From: Cytophagales bacterium
GTDB lineage: Bacteria; Bacteroidota; Bacteroidia; Cytophagales; Cyclobacteriaceae
Assembly (NCBI GenBank): GCA_027317105.1
Contig: DAHVFH010000104.1
Coordinates: 1-22,275 of the forward strand
DNA length: 22,275 bases
Reading direction: 5' to 3'
Position 1 is the first letter of the stretch, and each line of letters begins with the position of its first letter. The position numbers were made by a program, and so were the translations under genes. The notes beneath the pieces were generated by a model that worked only from the letters and a program-made list of their open reading frames with translations, was not told where the DNA came from and ran no database searches. Shown one piece after another: positions 14,472-22,029 of this stretch.

Positions 14472-16555
14472 TAAGTCAATAATTTTTCCAATTCTTCACT
14501 AACTTTAGCAACGCTGGGGAGCATCATTTTTTCCAAGTCCACATTCAAAGGCACAGCGGGAAGATTAGCCGAACCGAGTGTCCAAATGGGGGCATCGAGG
14601 TAAGAAAAACATTCTTTTGAAATCCTTCCTGCCAGCGATTCGGCAAAAGAATTAAGAAGTGGTTCTTCGGTTAGCACAAACACACGTCCATGCTTTTTTG
14701 AAGTAGAAACGATTTCATCCCAATCCAGTGGATTTAGGGTGCGCAAATCCAAAACCTCAATGCGCCCCACAAAACTTCTGGAGGCTTCCTTCGCCCAATA
14801 CGCACCCATGCCATAAGTGATGATCACGGCACTTTCTCCAGAATCAATTTTCCCCTGATCGGCATATTGAATAATATTTGCTTTGCCTAAAGGAATAATA
14901 TAGTCTTCATCGGGTTCGATGGTTTTTGCGTCTAACGTGCCCAGAACTTTGCTCCAATACAATCCCTTGTGCTCTAAAAGGACAACAGGATTTGGATCAT
15001 AGAATGAGGCCTTGAGCAATCCTTTCATATCGGCCGCATTCGAAGGATACACTACTTTTATTCCACGAATGTTAAGTAAAGTAGATTCAATACTCGCAGA
15101 ATGGTAAGGGCCACCTCCACCATAGGCACCAACGGGAACTCGGATTAAAGCCTGAACCGGAAATTTACCTTGCGACAAGAAGCAACTTTTTGAAACCTCG
15201 ATGACTAATTGATTAATGCCCGGCCAGATGTAATCCGCAAACTGGATTTCTACGATCGGCTTCACGCCTACGGCACTCATGCCCACAGTTGAACCAATAA
15301 TATAAGCCTCCTGAATGGGTGTATTAAAAACCCGTTCATCACCATATTTCTGTGCAAGCGTTGCCGCTTCCCTAAACACACCACCCAACCTTCTGCCAAC
15401 ATCCTGTCCATAAAAAATAGCTTCCGGATGCGTACGCAAAATGTCGTCCACAGCATGCAATGCGGCATCCACCATAATTACTTTTTCAGCATTGGCGGGG
15501 CACCGCAAGCCCTTCTCTTCCGTTATTTTTGTTGGTGCAAACTCGTGGGCTACAAAGTCATCTCCGGAAGGATCTGATGACTGCGCAGCCAACTCAAAAT
15601 CAGTCAACACAATTTTTTCTGCAGCTTCCCTGATCGTTAAAAGCGACAGATCATTTTCACCATGTCTTTTAAGAAAGGCCTCAAGTTTAAAAATCGGATC
15701 AGCCTTAGCCTGTTCAACTATATCAACTCCCCGATACCATTCTTTCCTTACCCCAGAAGTATGATGCCCCAATAACGGACATTTTGCATGGACAAGAATT
15801 GGCCTTCTCTCCTTTCGCACAAATTCAAAAGCATTTTCCATCGCGTGGTAACTTTCTTCAAAGTCTGACCCATCGACTCGTACACGTTCAAGTCCTTTAA
15901 AGCCCAATGCATATTCATAGGCATCCATCGCCCGCATCTCTTTGCCAGTAGCGGAAATGCCCCAATTGTTGTCCTGTACTAAATAAACAATAGGCAATTT
16001 TTTCAGCACTGCCATTTGAAAAGCTTCGGCCACTTCTCCCTCAGTGATTGATCCATCGCCCAGCGAGCAAAGCACCAAAGGTTTATTTTTAGATTTCAAC
16101 AGCCCTTGCGATTCCAAATACGCGATTCCATGCGCTATGCCAGTAGCGGGTATGGCCTGCATGCCGGTCGCAGCGCTTTGATGCGGTATCGTGGGAAACC
16201 CTTTTCGTTTTAAAGAGGGGTGGCTGTAATAACTGCGTCCTCCCGAAAATGGATCATCGCGCTTGGCCATCAATTGAAGCATCAGCTCATAGGGGCGAAA
16301 CCCAAGTGCTAACAGCATGGATTCATCCCGGTAATACGGAGCCGCAAAATCATACTCCTTCAATTGAAATCCCGCAGCTAGTTGAATGGCTTCATGTCCA
16401 CGGGAAGTGCTGTGCACATATTTTCCGGCTATTTCCTTCTTCTCATCATAGAGATCGGCCATTCGCTTGGCCATGCACATCAGCCGATAGGCATCAAGGC
16501 TAAGGTTTTTTAACTCTTTCGATGACATAACCTTATAACTTTCTACTATATTCAT
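14468..16555 (-). CDS. 2-oxoacid dehydrogenase E1, alpha and beta fused (branched-chain type)
   Basis: From ATG 16555 the protein has 695 residues. Residues about 15-325 are an E1 alpha unit with the thiamine-diphosphate motif GDGSITEGE (166 on) and its asparagines (N196, N197), and a GHHTSG loop like that of branched-chain oxoacid dehydrogenases. A short linker leads into an E1 beta unit (about 358-695) with TPIQEAY, whose E416 should activate the cofactor, and EIQFADYIWP. Such alpha-beta fusions are known in Bacteroidota. The enzyme decarboxylates 2-oxoacids, probably branched-chain ones giving branched acyl-CoA for membrane lipids, and passes the acyl group to E2, which is not in the window. 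An upstream TTG at 16570 would add five residues. The 3' end overlaps the convergent Omp85 gene by the four bases CTAG. Confidence 0.92.
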   Translation of the reverse strand: MNIVESYKVMSSKELKNLSLDAYRLMCMAKRMADLYDEKKEIAGKYVHSTSRGHEAIQLAAGFQLKEYDFAAPYYRDESMLLALGFRPYELMLQLMAKRDDPFSGGRSYYSHPSLKRKGFPTIPHQSAATGMQAIPATGIAHGIAYLESQGLLKSKNKPLVLCSLGDGSITEGEVAEAFQMAVLKKLPIVYLVQDNNWGISATGKEMRAMDAYEYALGFKGLERVRVDGSDFEESYHAMENAFEFVRKERRPILVHAKCPLLGHHTSGVRKEWYRGVDIVEQAKADPIFKLEAFLKRHGENDLSLLTIREAAEKIVLTDFELAAQSSDPSGDDFVAHEFAPTKITEEKGLRCPANAEKVIMVDAALHAVDDILRTHPEAIFYGQDVGRRLGGVFREAATLAQKYGDERVFNTPIQEAYIIGSTVGMSAVGVKPIVEIQFADYIWPGINQLVIEVSKSCFLSQGKFPVQALIRVPVGAYGGGGPYHSASIESTLLNIRGIKVVYPSNAADMKGLLKASFYDPNPVVLLEHKGLYWSKVLGTLDAKTIEPDEDYIIPLGKANIIQYADQGKIDSGESAVIITYGMGAYWAKEASRSFVGRIEVLDLRTLNPLDWDEIVSTSKKHGRVFVLTEEPLLNSFAESLAGRISKECFSYLDAPIWTLGSANLPAVPLNVDLEKMMLPSVAKVSEELEKLLTY

Positions 16556-16705
16556 TTTTTGTTCGCTCAAGAGTATCTACTATCTTCACTTTTTCGATCA
16601 AGAAGGCTTCCTAGGTTAATAGGTCAATGTACCCTCAGTTTAGTAAGTGTTTCAAAATTAAAAAATAATACGGTGCTAATGTTCAATAAATGTTACTCCC
16701 ATCAA

Positions 16706-17257
16706 ATGAAGCGATTCCTCATTTTAGGTTTGTTCTTGATCTTAAATGAAATCGTCCATGCGCAATCCGAGGAAGTCTTGAAAATCATGAACGAAGCGCG
16801 AACCAACCCACAAGAATTCCTAACGGTGAGATTGATTACTTACATCCATCAAAAAGGAATGGAGGAAAATAGTTATGCGAAATCCCTCGTTGAAGAATTG
16901 AAGTCGGCCAACAAAGTAAGCCCTTTAAAATCCTCGCCCGTACTTGCAAAGTTGGCGCGTGGCCATGCGGTAGACATGGGGACCAAAGGCAAAGTGGGCC
17001 ACGACAGTAGCGATGGAACAACTTTTGTGAACCGAATCCGAAAAAAAATAAAAACCGGAATGATTGCAGAGAATTGTGACTACGGAAACTCCAATCCGTT
17101 GGACATTGTCATGTCCCTTTTGATTGACGATGGCATTACTTCGTTAGGGCACCGAAAAAACATTCTTTTCCCGAAGCTGAACTACGTGGGCATCGCCATC
17201 GAACCACACAAAACTTATCGCATGAATTGTGTGATGGATTTTTCGGAAAACCAATGA
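16706..17257 (+). CDS. Exported CAP/SCP-domain protein
   Basis: The 183-residue protein starts at ATG 16706 with a signal peptide (MKRFLILGLFLILNEIVHA, cleavage before Q20). The rest is one CAP (SCP/PR-1) domain: LNEAR-like KIMNEARTNPQEF, LARGHAVDM, KVGHDSSDGTTFVNRI, AENCDYG and SLGHRKNILFPKLNYVGIAI. The two histidines and two acidic residues that line the CAP cavity are present (GHAVDM, GHDS, AEN, GHRKN). Bacterial members are secreted, and their function is mostly unknown, with lipid-binding or protease roles proposed. It is divergent from the E1 gene across 150 bases and convergent with the TerB-like gene, leaving five bases between the two stops. Confidence 0.85.
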   Translation: MKRFLILGLFLILNEIVHAQSEEVLKIMNEARTNPQEFLTVRLITYIHQKGMEENSYAKSLVEELKSANKVSPLKSSPVLAKLARGHAVDMGTKGKVGHDSSDGTTFVNRIRKKIKTGMIAENCDYGNSNPLDIVMSLLIDDGITSLGHRKNILFPKLNYVGIAIEPHKTYRMNCVMDFSENQ

Positions 17258-17262
17258 TCAAG

Positions 17263-17700
17263 TTAGGAAATAAATAACTCCACCCTTTTATAGGTTTCGT
17301 CATGCCCCTGGCCATATTTAATATTGCTCTGGATGGTTTCAATTAATTCCTTCGAGCGCTCGCGGGGATAACCAAATTTAACGGCATACAAATCGCACAA
17401 TTTCATTTCTTCCGGGTGAATGGAGTTATCCACGCTCATCATGTGCACTAAATCATAAAATTGATGAAATTTTTCCTTTTTGTCTTTCGGAAGCTCAAAT
17501 TGAATTCCGTGCGGATTATTGCGTATATCTTTCAACTGAGATTCTGAAATACTATTCTTTTTTGCAATGGTCTTCAATAGATCATATTCAATTTGATCGA
17601 AATTACCATCTACTGCGGCCATTTCGATGAGATTTTTCATGTGGCTCTTGGCTGTTGTCTTTCCTTTGTTGAAAAGGTTGAGTATCTCTTGAATATTCAT
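17263..17700 (-). CDS. TerB-like domain protein
   Basis: A 145-residue cytoplasmic protein starting at ATG 17700 (MNIQEILNLF). After a short lead the sequence has HMKNLIEMAAVDGNFDQIEYDLLKTIA, in which D-G-x-x-x-x-x-E matches the metal-binding pattern of TerB-like domains. A second, related helix pair follows with VHMMSVDNSIHPEEMKLCDLYAVKFG (D-x-x-I-x-x-x-E). No signal peptide or membrane segment is seen. TerB itself is linked to tellurite resistance and calcium binding, but most single-domain relatives, including this kind, have no known role. It is transcribed alone, divergent from the GDSL esterase gene. A longer frame to 17730 exists only with a TTG start. Confidence 0.7.
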   Translation of the reverse strand: MNIQEILNLFNKGKTTAKSHMKNLIEMAAVDGNFDQIEYDLLKTIAKKNSISESQLKDIRNNPHGIQFELPKDKKEKFHQFYDLVHMMSVDNSIHPEEMKLCDLYAVKFGYPRERSKELIETIQSNIKYGQGHDETYKRVELFIS

Positions 17701-17840
17701 GGGTGTGAGGGTTGGGTGAATAGGGTACAAAGTAGCAAGGCCAAACCAGAAATAAAAGTGTTAAATAAGAATTATTAAGCAACTGATTGTTGATATTTGA
17801 AGTTGTTGAGTTTCGTAATTTAGAGTTAGATTTTCAAACT

Positions 17841-18443
17841 ATGACTTTAAAGCCAATTGCCGTTCTTTTTGCTATCATGCTCATGCAGTTACAAGCCAAG
17901 ACAATTCTTTTCTTTGGCGATAGCCTTACGGCAGGATACGGGCTCTCACCGGAACAAGCATTTCCTGCGCTAGTAGAAAAAAAACTAAACAAAATCAGCA
18001 AAAAAGTTAAAGTCATTAACGCGGGGCTTAGTGGTGAAACATCTGCCGGTGGACTGAGCCGAATAGACTGGACCTTAAGACAACCTATTGACCTTCTTGT
18101 ATTAGAGTTAGGGGCCAACGATGGACTCCGTGGTTTGCCCCTGGAACAAACCAAAAATAATTTGCAAGCCATTATCGATAAAGTCAAGGCGAAGAACCCT
18201 AACGTGAAGATTGTGTTGGCCGGAATGATGGTGCCTCCCAACATGGGCAAAACCTATTCGGATGAATTCAAAAAAATCTTTCCGGCCCTGGCCAAAAAAA
18301 ACAATGCGACTTTGATCCCTTTCTTGCTGAAAGATGTAGGGGGTATCGAAAAGCTTAACCAGGCTGACGGAATTCATCCCAACGTGGAAGGACATCAGAT
18401 CGTGGCCAATAATCTAGTTCAATATTTACAAAAATTGATTTAA
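17841..18443 (+). CDS. Exported GDSL esterase (TesA / arylesterase type)
   Basis: Starting at ATG 17841 the protein has 200 residues. A signal peptide (MTLKPIAVLFAIMLMQLQA, to about residue 19) precedes an SGNH hydrolase fold. All four family blocks are present: FFGDSLTAGYG with nucleophile S28, GLSGETS with G65, LGANDG with N93, and DGIHPN with D176 and H179. This is the arrangement of TesA, a periplasmic thioesterase/lysophospholipase/arylesterase. Unlike in enterobacteria, no ABC transporter gene is adjacent. The longer frame from 17787 lacks similarity and would bury the signal peptide. Substrate is not predictable beyond acyl esters or thioesters. Confidence 0.9.
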   Translation: MTLKPIAVLFAIMLMQLQAKTILFFGDSLTAGYGLSPEQAFPALVEKKLNKISKKVKVINAGLSGETSAGGLSRIDWTLRQPIDLLVLELGANDGLRGLPLEQTKNNLQAIIDKVKAKNPNVKIVLAGMMVPPNMGKTYSDEFKKIFPALAKKNNATLIPFLLKDVGGIEKLNQADGIHPNVEGHQIVANNLVQYLQKLI

Positions 18444-18538
18444 AATTAACGCTGCTAACGGCCTGCAGCCAAACATGGTATCACAAACTTTTTTTTCTAT
18501 TGAAAATAAATTCCGATCATTAAGGAAATTATCTGCGT

Positions 18539-20971
18539 ATGCAATATCCTAAAGCAATTATTTCACTATTGGTTACCGTTGCACTAGTTTATAGCCTTAA
18601 TCGCTCCTGGGATTTTGGCAAACCAATCCCACCATTAGGGAAATTTCTCGATCCATTTCATGGATTCTGGAAAAATGCGGAAACTAGAAATGTACCAAGC
18701 GAAGAAGCATCACTTCCGGGAATAAAGGCAGAAGTATCTGTTGTTTATGACAGCGCGTTGATACCACACATTTACGCAAAAAATGAAAGAGACCTATTTT
18801 TTGCCCAAGGATACATAACTGCCCGTCACCGGCTCTGGCAAATGGAATTTCAAACACACGCGGCTGCCGGTCGGATTTCAGAGATTATCGGGGCGGACGC
18901 CATTGATTTTGATCGCGGACAACGCAGGCTAGGAATGGTATATGCCGCCCAAAATTCTGTAACCGAAATGGAAAAAGATTCGATCGCCAAGATGATTGCT
19001 CATCGCTACAGCGATGGCATCAATGCTTACATCAATTCCCTTACCTACGAAACCATGCCTCTGGAGTATAAATTGTTGAACTATTGGCCTGAACCATGGA
19101 CACCACTGAAAAGTGGGCTGCTACTGAAATACATGGCCAAGACCTTGAACATTGGCAACAAAGATTTCGAAATGACCAACGCTCTCAAACTCTTCGGTAA
19201 AGAAACGCTCGAACTTCTCTATCCCGACAATGAGCATGTTGGTGATCCTATTGTAGACAACCCCAATGGATGGAAATTCAAACCAATTGCGTTAGATTCT
19301 GTGCCCCTCGCCATCCCCAAAGATTTTGTGCAGATTAGCCAACTCGAAAAATCTTCACCCGAAATAGGGAGCAACAATTGGGCAGTGTCGGGGGGCAAAA
19401 CAGCCTCTGGCTCGCCTATTCTTTGTAATGATCCCCATCTTGAATTGAATTTACCCTCCATTTGGTTTGTGGTCCATCTGAGCGCACCCGGTTATAACGC
19501 CATGGGTGCTTCCCTTCCTGGCGCCCCTGCTGTGATTAGTGGTTTCAATGATTCCATCGCCTGGGGAGTGACCAACGCACAACGCGACTTGGTGGACTGG
19601 TTCAAGATTGAATTCAAAGACAAAACGAAAAATGAATACCTAAGCGATGGCCAATGGAAGCCTACGCGAAAAGTAATAGAAAGAATCTCCGCTAAAGGAA
19701 AACCCGATTTTTATGACACCGTAGTCTATACCCATCAAGGACCGATAACGTATGATGAAAGCTATCACGGAGAAAGCGAAAAAAATAATTATGCCTTTCG
19801 ATGGATTGCCCATGATCCTTCAAAAGAATTATTAGCCTTTTATCTGTTAAACAAAGGCAAAAATTATTCGGATTACATGGAGGCCCTTAACCATTATACT
19901 TCTTCAGCACAAAATTTTGTTTTCGCCTGCACCAATGGTGATATCGCCATGCGTGTTCAAGGTAAGTACCCCGTGAGGAGAAAAAATGAAGGCCGTTTTG
20001 TATTGGACGGAACAAAGACTTCCAACGAATGGAAGGCATTTATCCCCTACGATCAGAATGTGACCTACAAAAATCCAAGCCGAGGCTTTGTAAGTTCTGC
20101 TAACCAATATCCTGTAGATGATAGCTATCCGTACTACATTACAGCAACCAGTTTTGAGGCGTACAGGAACCGGAGGATCAATCACTTGCTTTCAGAGATG
20201 AACGCTATCACGCCCCATGATATGATGAAACTACAGGCCGATAATTTTAATTTGAAAGCCTCGGAGAGCTTGCCTGCCTTACTGGCAATGCTCGACTCCA
20301 CAAAATTCTCAGCGGAAGAAAAGGCAGCGTATCAAAAACTGAAAGCTTGGGATTTTATTAACGATATCGCTTCCGAAGGCGCTTCCTATTACGAAGCATG
20401 GACTTGGGCAATTTATCCTATGATCTGGGATGAGGTTGCCGCTTCAAAAGTGTCACTCCCCTATCCCACTGCTTACACTACCATTAAACTTCTAAAAGAA
20501 AATCCCACCCTTGGTTATTTTGATATTCAAGCTACACCTGAAAAAGAAACCGCCTTGGAGGTGGCCCAGAAATCATTCTCCGAGGGTGTAAAAGAGATTG
20601 AAAAATGGAAACTAGAAACAAAAAAAGAGCCAAGTTGGGCAGTTTTCAAAGATTCGTACATTCAGCATCTTGCTAGACTTGAGCCTTTCAGCTATCACGT
20701 TATCCATGGTGGCAATGGAAACATCGTGGACGCCCACAGCAAGCGCAATGGGCCAAGTTGGCGAATGATAGTGAGCCTGGAAAAAAGTGGCGTAAAAGCC
20801 TGGGGAGTTTACCCAGGTGGGCAGTCGGGAAACCCGGGAAGTCCGTATTACAACAACATGATTGACATTTGGACGGCTGATCATTATCTCAATCTTCATT
20901 TTAATACTTCTGCCGAGCAGATAAAACCTTTTTCGATTTCAACATCAACATTAAAACCAGAAGGAAAATGA
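18539..20971 (+). CDS. Penicillin-acylase-family Ntn hydrolase
   Basis: An 810-residue precursor of the penicillin G acylase family. One hydrophobic segment at residues 5-20 acts as a signal anchor or signal peptide. An alpha part (about 60-270) with YITARHRLWQMEFQ and AAGRISEIIG is followed by the processing site: EIG-SNNWAVSGGKTASG, where cleavage between G277 and S278 frees S278 as the N-terminal nucleophile of the beta subunit. Further beta-subunit signs are NDPHLELNLPSIW, GFNDSIAWGVTN and, near the C-terminus, GGNGNIVDAHSKRNGPSWRMIV with the conserved NGPSWR element. Members cleave amide bonds, including acyl-homoserine lactones and aculeacin-like lipopeptides, in the periplasm; the substrate here is unknown. 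Its stop overlaps the start of the next gene (ATGA). Confidence 0.92.
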   Translation: MQYPKAIISLLVTVALVYSLNRSWDFGKPIPPLGKFLDPFHGFWKNAETRNVPSEEASLPGIKAEVSVVYDSALIPHIYAKNERDLFFAQGYITARHRLWQMEFQTHAAAGRISEIIGADAIDFDRGQRRLGMVYAAQNSVTEMEKDSIAKMIAHRYSDGINAYINSLTYETMPLEYKLLNYWPEPWTPLKSGLLLKYMAKTLNIGNKDFEMTNALKLFGKETLELLYPDNEHVGDPIVDNPNGWKFKPIALDSVPLAIPKDFVQISQLEKSSPEIGSNNWAVSGGKTASGSPILCNDPHLELNLPSIWFVVHLSAPGYNAMGASLPGAPAVISGFNDSIAWGVTNAQRDLVDWFKIEFKDKTKNEYLSDGQWKPTRKVIERISAKGKPDFYDTVVYTHQGPITYDESYHGESEKNNYAFRWIAHDPSKELLAFYLLNKGKNYSDYMEALNHYTSSAQNFVFACTNGDIAMRVQGKYPVRRKNEGRFVLDGTKTSNEWKAFIPYDQNVTYKNPSRGFVSSANQYPVDDSYPYYITATSFEAYRNRRINHLLSEMNAITPHDMMKLQADNFNLKASESLPALLAMLDSTKFSAEEKAAYQKLKAWDFINDIASEGASYYEAWTWAIYPMIWDEVAASKVSLPYPTAYTTIKLLKENPTLGYFDIQATPEKETALEVAQKSFSEGVKEIEKWKLETKKEPSWAVFKDSYIQHLARLEPFSYHVIHGGNGNIVDAHSKRNGPSWRMIVSLEKSGVKAWGVYPGGQSGNPGSPYYNNMIDIWTADHYLNLHFNTSAEQIKPFSISTSTLKPEGK

Positions 20972-21309
20972 AATTTATTATTCAAGCCCTAGCCACATTT
21001 ATTGGATGTTTCGTTGTTCAATATTTTCTGCCATGGTGGACGTTGGCCATCGTGTCGTGTACTGTGGGTTATTATTTCCACAACAATGGATTTGCTTCTT
21101 TTGTGGCCGGGTTTCTTGGAGCAGGGATACTCTGGTTAGCAATGGCCTTTTACATAGATAGCTCAACCCAATCCATTCTCACTGCTAAAGTTGGGAAACT
21201 ATTTCCGGTAAATATTTTCGTTTTGATGGTGCTGATCGGTGGACTTGTTGGCGGCTTTGCTGCACTCACCGGAACATTGATGAGAGGAAAAAAAATGGCG
21301 CGCTATTAA
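20968..21309 (+). CDS. Small membrane protein coupled to the acylase gene
   Basis: A 113-residue protein of no family that I recognise. It has four hydrophobic stretches (about residues 3-20, 23-37, 43-62 and 80-104) and a basic C-terminus (RGKKMARY), so it is an inner-membrane protein with few soluble parts; W23, W24 and glycine-rich helices (GFLGAG, GGLVGGFAALTG) are notable. The ATG at 20968 lies in the four-base ATGA overlap with the acylase stop, preceded by AAGGAAA, which is a fair ribosome binding site, so translation is probably coupled. That suggests a joint role with the acylase at the membrane, or only shared expression. Confidence 0.75.
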   Translation: MKFIIQALATFIGCFVVQYFLPWWTLAIVSCTVGYYFHNNGFASFVAGFLGAGILWLAMAFYIDSSTQSILTAKVGKLFPVNIFVLMVLIGGLVGGFAALTGTLMRGKKMARY

Positions 21310-21348
21310 AAATTGAAGTCGCCAGTCCTAATTTTCAATTTCTAGCGT

Positions 21349-21356
21349 TATATTTG
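21349..21356 (+). promoter_or_regulatory. Candidate -7 box of the tRNA-Ser gene
   Basis: TATATTTG matches the Bacteroidota -7 consensus TAnnTTTG exactly and lies 17 bases before the first base of tRNA-Ser, a sensible distance for a tRNA promoter. No good TTTG -33 box was found at the expected distance. Confidence 0.5.
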
Positions 21357-21372
21357 CGCTTCGTTTTTGCCC

Positions 21373-21461
21373 GGAGAGGTGGGTGAGTGGCTGAAACCAG
21401 CAGTTTGCTAAACTGCGGTACGGGTCAAACTGTACCGGGGGTTCGAATCCCCCCCCCTCCG
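21373..21461 (+). tRNA. tRNA-Ser (GCU)
   Basis: The 89-base cloverleaf has acceptor strand GGAGAGG, an anticodon stem GCAGT / ACTGC around loop TTGCTAA (anticodon GCT), a long class II variable arm closed by GGTAC / GTACC, T-loop TTCGAAT with GGGGG / CCCCC stem, and discriminator G, as usual for serine. The 3' acceptor strand reads CCCCTCC, so base 5 (A) faces C: one mismatch. CCA is not encoded. Confidence 0.93.
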
Positions 21462-21467
21462 CTTATC

Positions 21468-21524
21468 AACGCTAAAGCAATTTTTGGCAACTAAGGTTTG
21501 GACTGCCAATAAAAGCACAGCGTT
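21468..21524. repeat. Nested inverted repeat between tRNA-Ser and tRNA-Arg
   Basis: AACGCT (21468-21473) pairs with AGCGTT (21519-21524), and inside it TTGGCA (21484-21489) pairs with TGCCAA (21504-21509); the flanking A/T-rich words also match partly. This could fold into one long imperfect hairpin covering nearly the whole spacer. No T-run makes it a classical terminator. Confidence 0.5.
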
Positions 21525-21530
21525 AGTCTG

Positions 21531-21604
21531 GGTCCGGTAGCTCAACTGGATAGAGCATCAGATTTCTAATCTGACGGTTCGGGGTTCGATTCCCTGCCGG
21601 ATCA
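21531..21604 (+). tRNA. tRNA-Arg (UCU)
   Basis: A 74-base tRNA: acceptor GGTCCGG / CCGGATC (one G-U pair), D-loop with AACTGGATAGAGC, anticodon stem TCAGA / TCTGA around TTTCTAA (anticodon TCT), T-arm CGGGG-TTCGATT-CCCTG, and discriminator A. CCA is not encoded. Confidence 0.95.
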
Positions 21605-21611
21605 CAAAATA

Positions 21612-21636
21612 AATTTCAAATTCAAAATTTGAAATT
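21612..21636. repeat. Perfect 11-base inverted repeat after tRNA-Arg
   Basis: AATTTCAAATT (21612-21622) and AATTTGAAATT (21626-21636) form an 11-base AT-rich stem with a three-base loop, just downstream of tRNA-Arg. It ends with GAAGGTTTT rather than a clean T-run, so it may be a poor terminator or only an AT-rich palindrome. TCAAAT / ATTTGA at 21674-21690 repeats the same theme before tRNA-Pro. Confidence 0.5.
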
Positions 21637-21660
21637 GAAGGTTTTAGAGTTTTAAATGCT

Positions 21661-21668
21661 TAGTTTTG
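21661..21668 (+). promoter_or_regulatory. Candidate -7 box before tRNA-Pro
   Basis: TAGTTTTG matches TAnnTTTG and lies 42 bases upstream of tRNA-Pro. No convincing -33 box was seen. If used, tRNA-Pro would be transcribed separately from the two upstream tRNAs. Confidence 0.35.
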
Positions 21669-21710
21669 CGACCTCAAATTTAGGATTTGAATTTGTCTCA
21701 TGGAATTTTT

Positions 21711-21784
21711 CGGGGTGTAGCGTAGCCCGGTATCGCGCTTGGTTTGGGACCAAGAGATCGTCAGTTCGAATCTGGCCACCCCGA
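21711..21784 (+). tRNA. tRNA-Pro (UGG)
   Basis: A 74-base tRNA with acceptor CGGGGTG / CACCCCG, the C1-G72 pair common in bacterial tRNA-Pro, anticodon stem CTTGG / CCAAG around TTTGGGA (anticodon TGG), T-loop TTCGAAT, and discriminator A. CCA is not encoded. Confidence 0.95.
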
Positions 21785-21788
21785 CTTT

Positions 21789-21822
21789 AACACCTCACTG
21801 ACCAGTGGGGTGTTTTTGTTTT
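21789..21822 (+). terminator. Rho-independent terminator after tRNA-Pro
   Basis: AACACCTCACT (21789-21799), loop GACC and AGTGGGGTGTT (21804-21814) form a fully paired 11-base stem with one G-T pair, followed by TTTGTTTT. It starts four bases after the tRNA ends and should stop transcription of the tRNA genes. Confidence 0.88.
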
Positions 21823-22029
21823 ATGGAATTCATTGTTTACATACTCTTCAGCCAATCATGTGGCAAGTACTACACTGGCCAAACTGAAAACCTAGAGAAC
21901 CGCTTGTCTGAACACAATGCGGGAGAAACTAAATCCATCAAAGCCTGTACTCCCAATGATTCTTTGTCTTCTATGGTTTTCTTCTTGCAATCGCCACGCT
22001 TCCCGAATTCCTCACGGCTAATAGGCTAA
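21823..22029 (+). pseudogene. Shortened GIY-YIG nuclease-family reading frame
   Basis: From ATG 21823 the frame codes for 68 residues. The first 45 match the N-terminal half of small GIY-YIG (UPF0213/YhbQ-like) proteins: YILFS for the GIY part, GKYYTG for the YIG part, LENRLSEHNAG with the conserved arginine, and ETKSIKACTP. After that point the sequence no longer follows the family: the expected tryptophan is asparagine, and the helix with the metal-binding glutamate and the 'K-x-IK' tail is missing, so the protein is about 20-30 residues short. The frame stops inside the 3' end of the convergent T9SS gene. It starts right after the tRNA-Pro terminator. A decayed or rearranged gene is most likely, though a short functional product cannot be excluded. 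Confidence 0.55.

Noticed and set aside
16559..16705. N-terminal extension of the CAP protein to 16559
   Set aside because: The extra residues have no family similarity and precede a normal signal peptide starting at 16706.
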